A stretch of DNA of 57,147 nucleotides from Sphingobacteriaceae bacterium. Its GTDB lineage: Bacteria > Bacteroidota > Bacteroidia > Sphingobacteriales > Sphingobacteriaceae. The stretch is from assembly GCA_903644075.1 (NCBI GenBank), contig CAHJXH010000003.1, positions 1 to 57,147 of the forward strand. The letters run 5' to 3'. Position numbers and translations under genes: made by a program. The notes beneath the pieces were generated by a model. The model was given only the letters and a program-made list of their open reading frames with translations, was not told where the DNA came from and ran no database searches. Within the stretch, counting starts at the first letter, position 1. Each line of letters starts with the position of its first letter. Below, piece after piece: positions 27,101 through 34,013 of the stretch.

Positions 27101-28340
27101 CCGATGTAATTGACGGATACGGGTTTTGTATCAATAAGCCCAGTCTTTTTTTCTTAAGGCATTCAAAATTTAGCGTAAATATTTTTTCAGAAGGCCGGCA
27201 AAGTTTCTTTCCATTAAAAACTGAGTCCGCCCCTGTTATGGCATTGTATGTTGATGCAACTTCAGCATTAAAGTTTCTGGTAATTGCCGCAGCCATTTTT
27301 TTGCTGATGCGTTCGAAATCTGGTGTACTATCCCTGAAAGAGGAATTGTAGGAAAAAAATGCAAAAAACAGAACAGACATCAGCAGCATTGGGATTGCCA
27401 GGGAGAACAGGCCATCCATTGCCGTCATGCGGTCTTGGCTACCCATTTGGTAAAGTTTGATCCATGGTAATGCCAATATGGATGCCACTGCGATTAACAA
27501 GAGAAATAACACGGCCTCTTCGGGCAAATCGTTTCGCTGCTTATTATAATTTTTCTTAGATAACAAACCGGCAATGATAATGGGCGACGCAGCTTTAAGG
27601 TTTAATTGCTGGGAGAAAAGTTTATACGATTCGCCGCTTAATGAAACGTCTTTAACCTGGGCGTTTGTAAAAGCGCTTTTTCTGCTTTTCAGCGAGTCGG
27701 CAACCATTTGTGTAATGCCGCTGGGGAAGCTCTGGTAAATTACATCAGACTGGCTGAGGATAATATACTGATCGAAAACGTCTCCCGGAAGTATAGGCAC
27801 CATAAACTGTTTAAAAGTATAGGTGATCTTAATTTGTACATTAGCGGTATCTATCCCGATTGAAAGTATTTTATCATTAAAGGTAATCGTAGTGTCTTCA
27901 GTTGGCACGGTATCTTTTTTCAGGAGATTATGTTTTCCCGCTTTTTTCAACCGGGCAACAGCACGGTTTCGTGCAGAAAGCGAATTAACCTTTCTCAGGG
28001 AATCAGCATTTCCTTTCCCTACAAAATTTGTATCAATAGACAGAACAAAGTTTTTCTTAGGGTAATTATTGATATACTTATATATAGCTTTCGTATCGTA
28101 ACCAAGGCTGTTTATCCTGTAGTTACGTACCAGGTTGTGTACTAATGCCAAAGAGTTTTCTACTTTATCGGCGATCTTCTGTTCTGTAGTTTGCAGTGCC
28201 CGAAACTGCTTGGCTTCGAGGTTTGTTTGATTATATGGCACATATACAAAAAAATACAGCACACCGAGCACCAATATGATGATCAGTGTGGCAATGATCA
28301 TTCCCTGGCTGCGGGTAAAGGAAAAGAGATTTTTGAACAT
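24198..28340 (-). CDS. Giant membrane protein with Cache-like sensor, degenerate P-loop NTPase and winged helix
   Basis: I do not recognise this 1380-residue protein as a whole. In order it shows a TM near 14-33, a soluble segment (35-265), and two TMs (about 275-293, 310-330). A dCache-like extracytoplasmic domain (345-620) follows, with NRDYFLRLKNNQSLYLGR and TGTFTTVMSIP. After a TM (633-657) comes a bundle of about six more (690-830), a second external loop (830-965) and a TM near 968-990. The cytoplasmic part has a P-loop GTPGSGKM (1027-1034), where Met replaces the usual Ser/Thr, then FIIVNHFEYD and KVIVVSTVHP strands. A winged-helix-like region follows (about 1245-1300, LTKEEKFLLYDLAEDGL...FRNFIL), and two C-terminal TMs (1327-1370). 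This suggests a STAND-like signalling or gating protein tethered to a sensor. Function is unknown. Confidence 0.85.
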   Translation of the reverse strand: MFKNLFSFTRSQGMIIATLIIILVLGVLYFFVYVPYNQTNLEAKQFRALQTTEQKIADKVENSLALVHNLVRNYRINSLGYDTKAIYKYINNYPKKNFVLSIDTNFVGKGNADSLRKVNSLSARNRAVARLKKAGKHNLLKKDTVPTEDTTITFNDKILSIGIDTANVQIKITYTFKQFMVPILPGDVFDQYIILSQSDVIYQSFPSGITQMVADSLKSRKSAFTNAQVKDVSLSGESYKLFSQQLNLKAASPIIIAGLLSKKNYNKQRNDLPEEAVLFLLLIAVASILALPWIKLYQMGSQDRMTAMDGLFSLAIPMLLMSVLFFAFFSYNSSFRDSTPDFERISKKMAAAITRNFNAEVASTYNAITGADSVFNGKKLCRPSEKIFTLNFECLKKKRLGLLIQNPYPSITSGMVDSACCVEVVTQYNLTFGDVLRDVKVNQLYQLDSMGMELKTSRVPAGTPNPPPGDFSNRDYFLRLKNNQSLYLGRSSGKPFYIEPVTSWTTGTFTTVMSIPATVKEHPTAPYTALSFDLQALDKPVLTPGFTYCIINMQGKVLYHSDKTKQLNEDLFKEFSEHNTLSAALDAHSDKLFTTKYSGNQYNVYLNPFPDLPYAIVIMEDKSYDNIRAFNHFVFNFSMLFAFFIVLALELFIVFVVSVKKHYYRKHYFDISWIGPDKRFQQEYKLALWGNLITIMLLICWIGHTPFLECLFMLLTASGLSYLFLNVLYARVYKQTDIDKYRLKQKAVITLGSIIILIDVIAIFQTQVVHLLLFQGQLASFLLIIYSLYKQPTDFNTPIKGNFSKRFSLMTFTRLIITSGLPVFLFYVSIANYEIKLLTRYRHVQFAKTIQNAYLLNETGILEANRYIDHLWIDTAFEVNNKRDATYIKGDSTTKTLFRLLTIGDKDQITGLGELDHTPGDSSRQYSSLFWGNKGITYCRLNDQSYLVIKSNKLVYGLPVFKLDSKWYLAVIYWVLFFAALAGFWAVLHNILKRLFALNLPPETYWENIDDLLLENEKLNSLIFLIGTPGSGKMEKLRTLLGDNSDNYFVADMILMPNDTDIAGTNRDWEKMKQTAVNHKHGFIIVNHFEYDIKNPISNRLKLNFLEDLLQRGASKVIVVSTVHPINFLDSLNNEQAAYNASDDGAAGSKRTPEHDLERWHVLLGHFKIVIKKLISEEVLIDVKDPAWKKILMYETRSGHFLKKMAKPVLDLINEEKKKDKDDPEVDSLSIKLGITAHYFYMYIWQSLTKEEKFLLYDLAEDGLVNPYDDYNLILLICKGLIVPEYGILKIFNHGFRNFILTAIGNTEAMQIQRQIKDNGNWGKLRMPLVILIVAVLVFLFASQQEAYTTLIKYLTVITVGVPTVLKIFSLFNSSESKAA

Positions 28341-28682
28341 GGTGCAGGTTTTATAATCACTGAGAACGCCCGGGTTATCAGATTTAATTATTTAAGAAAT
28401 ATTTCTGTACGATCATTAAACCGGCAACCCGGTTTATTTAGAAGCTCTGACTTAGAAAAAGACCCTGACCATATTAAAAGCCTGGACCTGCGCTGAAGCA
28501 ATAAATTTGTAGAATAGGTTCAGGGGTTATAAACAGAACCTTGGGCGTATCTAAATATAGGTAGTAACATCTAAAACATAAAGAGGTGTTTTAACGGTAT
28601 TTTTCATCACAAAAAACGCCTGTAAATGCATAATTTACAGGCGTTTGAAGCTTTTTAAACTGATCGTTTAAAGAACGATCTC
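28341..28682. other. 342-base intergenic region with two hairpins
   Basis: The spacer lies between the MarR gene and the giant membrane protein gene, both on the minus strand. A perfect 8-bp hairpin TAAACCGG-CAAC-CCGGTTTA (28417-28436) sits about 76 bases before the giant gene's start and could structure its leader. The MarR terminator is at 28610-28647. I see no coding frame here. Confidence 0.5.
28610..28647 (-). terminator. Intrinsic terminator after the MarR gene
   Basis: Arms AACGCCTGTAAAT and ATTTACAGGCGTT around a 5-base loop, followed on the minus strand by a run of six Ts, 36 bases past the MarR stop. A strong Rho-independent terminator. Confidence 0.85.
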
Positions 28683-29138
28683 TTACACGGCAATATCTAC
28701 TTTCTTAACGCTTAAAATATCCCCGAGATTTGTATTGATTACCTTTAAAACGCGAAGGCAATTATACATTTCCTGCCAGGTTACCCCTTGCGTAACATTG
28801 TCTTCAAAATGCTGGAATGTATTTTCCAGGCCTTCCAAAATCTTATTTCCTTTTTCAGTAAGCAACACAAGCCTCCCGCGGCGATCTTTATAGTTTACTG
28901 CCCGGGTTACATAACCGCTATCCTGAAGTGTGTCGATAATAGGTGCCATGTTTGAACGCTCGATATTGAGGTTTTCGCACAACATTTTCTGGGTCATTTT
29001 ACCACCAAAACGCGATAACTGTATAATGATCTGATAATGTTGCCTTATATCGCTCTGTTCAAAAAATGTGTTTAAATATTGATGATACGCTTTGTTAGCC
29101 AGCTTAAGTTGTAAGCTAAACTCTTCTCCGAAATTCAT
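28683..29138 (-). CDS. MarR-family transcriptional regulator
   Basis: At 151 residues this is a winged-helix MarR regulator: HYQIIIQLSRFGGKMTQKML, the recognition region LNIERSNMAPIIDTLQDSGYV, then the wing with D-R-R-G-R-L-V-L-L-T and the dimer helices to the end. Such proteins form dimers on palindromic operators and respond to small molecules. No divergent transporter or enzyme gene is obvious as its target; the closest are a small His-rich membrane protein upstream and the giant membrane protein downstream. A short symmetric element TGCCGTTTGGCA (29170-29181) about 32 bases before its start may be its own operator. Confidence 0.93.
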   Translation of the reverse strand: MNFGEEFSLQLKLANKAYHQYLNTFFEQSDIRQHYQIIIQLSRFGGKMTQKMLCENLNIERSNMAPIIDTLQDSGYVTRAVNYKDRRGRLVLLTEKGNKILEGLENTFQHFEDNVTQGVTWQEMYNCLRVLKVINTNLGDILSVKKVDIAV

Positions 29139-29169
29139 GATTTAAAATCAATAAAAAGTACCCCTTCCC

Positions 29170-29181
29170 TGCCGTTTGGCA
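29170..29181. promoter_or_regulatory. Possible MarR operator (TGCC-GTTT-GGCA)
   Basis: A small inverted repeat 31 bases upstream of the marR-type ATG, in the position expected for autoregulation. The arms are only 4 bp, extended by imperfect flanking CCC/GGG, so this is weak. Confidence 0.22.
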
Positions 29182-29199
29182 AGAGGGCACAGGTAAAAC

Positions 29200-29239
29200 A
29201 ATAAAATACATTGACTTCGGGGTATTAAATGTATTTATT
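29200..29239 (-). terminator. AT-rich hairpin after the His-rich membrane protein gene
   Basis: Arms AATAAATACATT and AATGTATTTTATT (one bulged base) start 8 bases after the stop of the 29247 gene and end with GTTTT on the minus strand. This may be its terminator or a part of the MarR control region. Confidence 0.4.
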
Positions 29240-29246
29240 GTTTATT

Positions 29247-29615
29247 TCAGATCAGAAGCGCTCGGATGCGTAAATAGAGGTTACCGGGATCGGGTATAAT
29301 TAAGTAGGTATACAACCACTTTTTAAGAAAGGTGGTATGCTTGCTTGTGGTAAAAAGTAAAAAACCGGCACAGCAAAGTATTACAGCCAGGTCTTTAATG
29401 GTTAATTTAACCGATGGAGTTGTAAAATGATAATTAGAAATAAGCCCCCAGGAGTTAGCATGAATATATGCCGGGCTTACGTGATGCCTATGCTCAGTAT
29501 TATAGCTATGCAAATGACGGGCATCGCCCTTTAAAGCAGTAATTATAGGGCTTACCAAGAGCATATAAATGCTCAACAGCAACAATACAGACCTTAAAAA
29601 AGCGGTACGGCTCAC
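29247..29615 (-). CDS. Small two-TM membrane protein with a His-rich loop
   Basis: This 122-residue protein is not recognised. Hydrophobic segments at about 8-27 and 72-90 bracket a loop with seven histidines in thirty residues (H34, H36, H42, H44, H45, H52, H63; REARHLH- and EHRHH-like clusters), which could sit in the periplasm and bind metal. A basic C-terminal part follows (TFLKKWLYTYL). It is followed by an AT-rich hairpin and the MarR gene. The start ATG at 29613-29615 gives a membrane-anchor-like N-terminus. Coding is supported by length, hydrophobic pattern and lack of overlap with other genes. Confidence 0.65.
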   Translation of the reverse strand: MSRTAFLRSVLLLLSIYMLLVSPIITALKGDARHLHSYNTEHRHHVSPAYIHANSWGLISNYHFTTPSVKLTIKDLAVILCCAGFLLFTTSKHTTFLKKWLYTYLIIPDPGNLYLRIRALLI

Positions 29616-29721
29616 AATATTTTAATAATTAGTAGGCAAATATCATACATAAATTCAATTAAATAATATTTCTCAAATTATTTAACCAAAACTTAACCTA
29701 CAAGCTGCTGCATAAAGCAAA

Positions 29722-29750
29722 AGAGGCCGCCCATAAATGAGCGGCCTCTC
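29722..29750 (-). terminator. Intrinsic terminator after the 29768 lipoprotein gene
   Basis: Arms GAGGCCGC and GCGGCCTC, flanked on the minus strand by TTTT, 17 bases past the stop codon. A GC-rich stem in an otherwise AT-rich spacer. Confidence 0.8.
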
Positions 29751-29767
29751 CTGGTAATCACTATATT

Positions 29768-30274
29768 TTATTGCGCTGTTTTAAAGAAAGATGCCTGCGT
29801 TATAGATGAGTTTAATGAGTTACCTGCATTATAAGCAGTTGCTCTTACACCATAAGTTGTATTGGGTGCTAAGCCCAATACACTTAGTTTCAGGTTAATT
29901 GTACCTGCATAAACATTGGTATTAGGATAGGTGCTCGATTGCAATGTATAGCCAATAGTATGGTTGGTTGTAGTACCTGTTGACAAGTCATCTTTACCAG
30001 TCCATTTAGCAAAGTTTACAGCCTTAATTACTGTTGAGCCACTAAGTATTTCTACTTTAAATGCACCGGTGGCAGTTTTGGTAGTGGTTGCACCAAAGTT
30101 TAACTGTAAAACTGTAGTTGATATTACAAAAGGGCTCACCTGCTGAAAACCCAGGCTGCTTAACTGCAGCGCGGGTAGTTTGGGTTCAATCCCTTCAATG
30201 TCGGCCTTTTTTGTGCATGAAAACATGGTTAATGTTAACAGCATCATTAAAGTCATGATTATATTCTTTTTCAT
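29768..30274 (-). CDS. Putative lipoprotein of unknown function following an Oar-type receptor
   Basis: This 168-residue protein has a signal ending TLTMFSC, so the lipidated Cys is residue 20. The remainder is beta-rich, with TVIKAVNFAKWTGKDD, GTINLKLSVLGLAPNTTYGVRATAYN and a C-terminal strand like fibronectin-type folds (LAPNTTYGVRA is a typical FnIII F-strand). It may be a surface or periplasmic accessory of the upstream TonB receptor, which ends 44 bases before it, and probably shares its transcript. No enzyme motif was seen. Confidence 0.8.
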   Translation of the reverse strand: MKKNIIMTLMMLLTLTMFSCTKKADIEGIEPKLPALQLSSLGFQQVSPFVISTTVLQLNFGATTTKTATGAFKVEILSGSTVIKAVNFAKWTGKDDLSTGTTTNHTIGYTLQSSTYPNTNVYAGTINLKLSVLGLAPNTTYGVRATAYNAGNSLNSSITQASFFKTAQ

Positions 30275-30318
30275 TGTTTTCTATTTAAATTCTTAACAAT
30301 ACTTTTTGCTATCGCTGA

Positions 30319-33300
30319 TTAAAAAATATACTTGGCACCAATTAATAAGCTCCAGGTTGTACCAGAAGTAGCATCAACAAATGGCGTGTTTACCAATTGT
30401 CCATTCAGTTGGCGCATTGTGTAAGTTGGTACACCATTACCATCTATACTGGTATAGCTAAGCGGGCTGGTATAAGTAGCCTGTTTTTGTATGCCCCAGT
30501 ATTTACTTAATAAGTTAGGTAAGTTTTGTACAACTGCACTTAATTGCAAAGTATGTTTTTGGTTATTTTTACCGGTAGTGATATAGAAGTCTTGTAATAA
30601 GTTGGCATCTATACGGTTATACCATGGGAAATAAGAAGCGTTTCTTTGCGCGTACTGGCCTCTGTGTTTTTTCAAATACGGAGTGTTGTTGATAAATTGC
30701 TCTAAAGCTGCAGCCTGTTGCTGCGGTGTATAAGTATATACCACGCCGTTTACGGTTGCTGTATAAGAAGCAAAAGTTAGCTCATTTGCCTTTTTAGGGA
30801 TGTACATCAGGTCTGATGATCCGTTTCCGTCACCATTTAAATCACCATTAACTGTGTAGCTGTAGCCACCGAAACCTTGTGCCGAACCCTGGTAGAATAA
30901 ACCGATGGTAGTAGCAGCGTGATCAAGGTAAGTAAACCGGTATGATGCGTAAGCAACTACACGGTGAGGCACAAAGTTTGGCGTATTGCCCAACTCCACA
31001 TCGTTACTGGTACCCACGTTAGTAGTGGCAGCCCAAACACTTGCAGCTGTTGAACCTGCTGTGCTAAATGCTTCTTCGGCCTTGGTGTAGGTGTAAGATG
31101 CAGAAGCAAACAGCCCGTTGTCAAATCTTTTGGTTAATTGGGCTGTTAAAGATGCCGCATAACCTTTGTTAGTGTTTTCTAATACTACAGCGGTGCTGAT
31201 GTTAGGATAAATTAAACGGTCGTTAGCGGTAACTGCGCCATTGGCACCTGTACCTACGTAACGTACTCTTGATTGGTCACCTTCAATAAGTACACCTGTA
31301 GGTGCTTTAAGGTTAGCATTACGCATACGGGTTGCATTAATGTCTTTAGTATACAAACCTTCAACAGTTGCAATAAAGCCATTACCCAGGTTTTTCTCTA
31401 CAGCCGCGTTAACCCTGAAAATTTGTGGAAATTTAAAGTTACGGTCAATTAATACGGTTGAAGGCTGGATTGCAGTACCTGCAGTTTGTGGGAACAATGA
31501 TGCATAAGTGCTTGGATCGCGGTTTAACTTGATATTCTTCAACTGGTCCGCAGTAGCAACACCACCAAAGTTATACATACCGCTGTTGCTTGGCCCGTTG
31601 GTTAAGAATACGTAAGGAACACGGCCGGTAAAGATTCCCATACCTCCACGTAATACCAATGAATTATCATCCAGTAAACTTGCCCTGAAACCAATTCTTG
31701 GCGAAAGCATGATCCTTGATTTTGGCCATAAGCCAGAATTATACGATTTTAAGTTACCATTAGCATCCGGCAATAACATGGCTGTCATTTGCGGGTTTTC
31801 TATTGGGTTTTCCAGATAGATACTCTTATCGGCACGTAAACCATAAGTAATTTTTAAATTACTGTTTACGGTATACTCATCCTGCGCATATAAACTTAAA
31901 GTACCCACTTTTAGGTTAGCCGAGAAAACTTTATCCTGACCAGGTACTAATGAGTAGTTATAAGTAAACTGCAGTGGAGTACGATCATTCAGGAAATCAT
32001 CTAATGAGTTATAGATGTATGAACCTGCTGCACCCGGCATAAAGGCATTACCAATACGCTGATACTCGTAGTTAACACCCGCTGTAATGGTGTGCTTCCC
32101 TGTATAATAAGTTAAGTTATCGTACAAGCTGGTTGTGTTATCAATAACCTCGTTGTATTTGGTATATGGGTCAGAACCTGCAGTAATGTAGTTGCTGCCC
32201 TGGCCATTAAAAATATCAATGGTTGGGAAAATATCACCTTTAGATGTTCTAGGGTTATCGTACTTCTTAAAGGTTAACAATAATTGGTTCGATAACTTAG
32301 GGCTGATAGAGCTGTTTAACTCTGCAGTACCGGTAGTAACCTTGTTGATAAAGCCATAGTTCGAATTTGCGAACGCTATCGACTGGTTGCTGTAACGGTT
32401 GTTAGGCAAACCACCTGTACCACGTGTTGTAGTAGTACCGGTAGCACTGGTATAAGAGTAAGGCCCGTTGTTTGGCGTGCTGCCCGCGTTAATCTGCTGA
32501 TCGCTGGTTGCGTTTAAATAGCTGTATTTAACAGTCAACTTATTTTTATCATTGATGTTCCAGTCTAATTTCACCAAAAACTTGGTGTTTTTCGGCGTAA
32601 ATGCGTCGAAGTTATCGTAAGCACCGGTTTCGTAACCAAACTTGGTTCTCAGGTAATCAGATACCTTAATCAGGTCGGCAACAGGCGTTGCAGCCAGGGT
32701 ACCGTTACCAGAACCACCGGTTGGCGAATAGTTGATACCTGGTGAAGTAGAGGTTTCTCTTTCCACGTTACCGAAAAAAAACAATTTGTTTTTGATGATC
32801 GGGCCGCCCAAAGTAGCACCATAAATTTTAGTGCTCGCTTTAGCAACGTTATTACCAATGTAATTATCGCCGATGTTGTTACCGTTAAACGATTGATTTT
32901 TGTAGTAAGTGTAAGCAGAACCATGGAAAGTATTGGTACCGCTTTTGGTAGTTGCGTAAACACCGGCACCGGTAAAGCCTGATTGCTTAACATCAAACGG
33001 TGCAACGTTTATCGAAATCTCATCATAAGTTTCGATAGAGATTGGCTGGGTACCACCACCTGGCAATGCCTCTGTAGATGTACCGAACGTATTGTTGAGG
33101 TTGGCTCCATCAACAGTTACACTGTTATACCTAGGGTCGCGACCGGCAAAACTATTACCACTTGCCTGCGGCGATAAACGGGTAAAGTCTGTAAGGCTAC
33201 GTGAGAAGGTAGGCAGGGTTTCGATTGATCTTCTGTCAATACTGGTACTTGCACCTGTACGCGCTGTAGTTAATCGCTTAGTACCTTTAACGGTTACTGC

Positions 33301-33645
33301 CGCTAACTCTATGCCTGTTGCCGACATGTTTGAGTTCAGGATGTACGGTTGGCCCAATTGCAGGGTAATATCGGTATAGGTTGATTTGCTGTAACCGATA
33401 TAAGATATTTCAACTTTGTAAGGGCCGCCTGTACGCATCCCCGGGATACTGTACAACCCGTCTTTATTGGTTATTACAGAGTAAACTGTACCAGACGGCA
33501 CGTGCGTTGCTTTTACGGTTGCACCCGGTAGCGTGACGTTCTTATCGTCTTTAATTGTACCAGACATACTGCTGGATGTTACCTGTGCAAAAACCTGTAT
33601 TATTGTGAACAGGCAGAGCATGGAGAGAAGTAAAATTTTCCTCAT
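30319..33645 (-). CDS. Oar-type TonB-dependent outer-membrane receptor with CarboxypepD_reg domain
   Basis: This is a 1108-residue receptor with a signal peptide (1-20), a carboxypeptidase-regulatory domain (about 27-105, SGTIKDDKNVTLPGATVKAT) and a plug containing RDPRYNSVTVDGANLNNTFG. A long barrel follows, ending in a C-terminal Phe (LLIGAKYIF). Oar-like proteins are TonB-dependent but lack SusD partners; substrates include proteins and peptides in some species. The gene is monocistronic with a downstream lipoprotein. A -7-like box (33680-33687) lies 34 bases before the ATG. It is clearly distinct from the SusC copies: it lacks the SusC plug motif DIETIDVLKDASS. Confidence 0.93.
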   Translation of the reverse strand: MRKILLLSMLCLFTIIQVFAQVTSSSMSGTIKDDKNVTLPGATVKATHVPSGTVYSVITNKDGLYSIPGMRTGGPYKVEISYIGYSKSTYTDITLQLGQPYILNSNMSATGIELAAVTVKGTKRLTTARTGASTSIDRRSIETLPTFSRSLTDFTRLSPQASGNSFAGRDPRYNSVTVDGANLNNTFGTSTEALPGGGTQPISIETYDEISINVAPFDVKQSGFTGAGVYATTKSGTNTFHGSAYTYYKNQSFNGNNIGDNYIGNNVAKASTKIYGATLGGPIIKNKLFFFGNVERETSTSPGINYSPTGGSGNGTLAATPVADLIKVSDYLRTKFGYETGAYDNFDAFTPKNTKFLVKLDWNINDKNKLTVKYSYLNATSDQQINAGSTPNNGPYSYTSATGTTTTRGTGGLPNNRYSNQSIAFANSNYGFINKVTTGTAELNSSISPKLSNQLLLTFKKYDNPRTSKGDIFPTIDIFNGQGSNYITAGSDPYTKYNEVIDNTTSLYDNLTYYTGKHTITAGVNYEYQRIGNAFMPGAAGSYIYNSLDDFLNDRTPLQFTYNYSLVPGQDKVFSANLKVGTLSLYAQDEYTVNSNLKITYGLRADKSIYLENPIENPQMTAMLLPDANGNLKSYNSGLWPKSRIMLSPRIGFRASLLDDNSLVLRGGMGIFTGRVPYVFLTNGPSNSGMYNFGGVATADQLKNIKLNRDPSTYASLFPQTAGTAIQPSTVLIDRNFKFPQIFRVNAAVEKNLGNGFIATVEGLYTKDINATRMRNANLKAPTGVLIEGDQSRVRYVGTGANGAVTANDRLIYPNISTAVVLENTNKGYAASLTAQLTKRFDNGLFASASYTYTKAEEAFSTAGSTAASVWAATTNVGTSNDVELGNTPNFVPHRVVAYASYRFTYLDHAATTIGLFYQGSAQGFGGYSYTVNGDLNGDGNGSSDLMYIPKKANELTFASYTATVNGVVYTYTPQQQAAALEQFINNTPYLKKHRGQYAQRNASYFPWYNRIDANLLQDFYITTGKNNQKHTLQLSAVVQNLPNLLSKYWGIQKQATYTSPLSYTSIDGNGVPTYTMRQLNGQLVNTPFVDATSGTTWSLLIGAKYIF

Positions 33646-33679
33646 TTTGTTGTTTTGTTAAGTACTTAGTTTCGAAGGG

Positions 33680-33687
33680 CAAAACTA
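33680..33687 (-). promoter_or_regulatory. Candidate -7 promoter element (TAGTTTTG) of the Oar-type gene
   Basis: TAnnTTTG match on the minus strand, 34 bases before the ATG. The same octamer appears upstream of the sigma factor gene at 44116-44123. No TTG at the usual -33 spacing. Confidence 0.4.
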
Positions 33688-33949
33688 AATAATGAGGAAA
33701 CGCGGTAGGATTAAGGCTCAATCATGCTTTGTTAAACATGATGTTACCAATGGCTATGCGGCATAGCAAATAAAAGCGGGAAAGTAATTGAAAACACTGC
33801 TGACGGGCAAGAAAAACTGTTTACATCATCAGAATGCATATTAGGCAATTGTTTATGGCTTGGGCTGCCATATGCTTAATATCATTTCTGATGATCAACT
33901 TTAACGTGGTGAATGATATTTTGTTGTCTATATTTTACTTTTCGATTTT

Positions 33950-33990
33950 GAGATAGGATTAAACCGCCGTTGGCGGTTTAATCCTATCTC
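33950..33990. repeat. Perfect 19-bp inverted repeat with 3-base loop after GH92
   Basis: The arms 33950-33968 and 33972-33990 are exact reverse complements (GAGATAGGATT then AAACCGCC) around GTT. It sits 23 bases past the GH92 stop. No T-run follows on the minus strand (it reads AAAATCG), so it may be an RNA 3'-end stabilising hairpin or a terminator with atypical tail. Confidence 0.75.
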
Positions 33991-34013
33991 AGTTTATTAT
34001 ATATCAGCTTTTT

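Larger units (their letters stand above)
33646..34013. other. 368-base intergenic region with large hairpin
   Basis: The spacer lies between the Oar-type gene (minus, start at 33645) and the GH92 gene (minus, stop at 34014). It holds the -7-like box of the Oar-type gene and a perfect 19-bp hairpin at 33950-33990. I see nothing coding. Confidence 0.5.
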
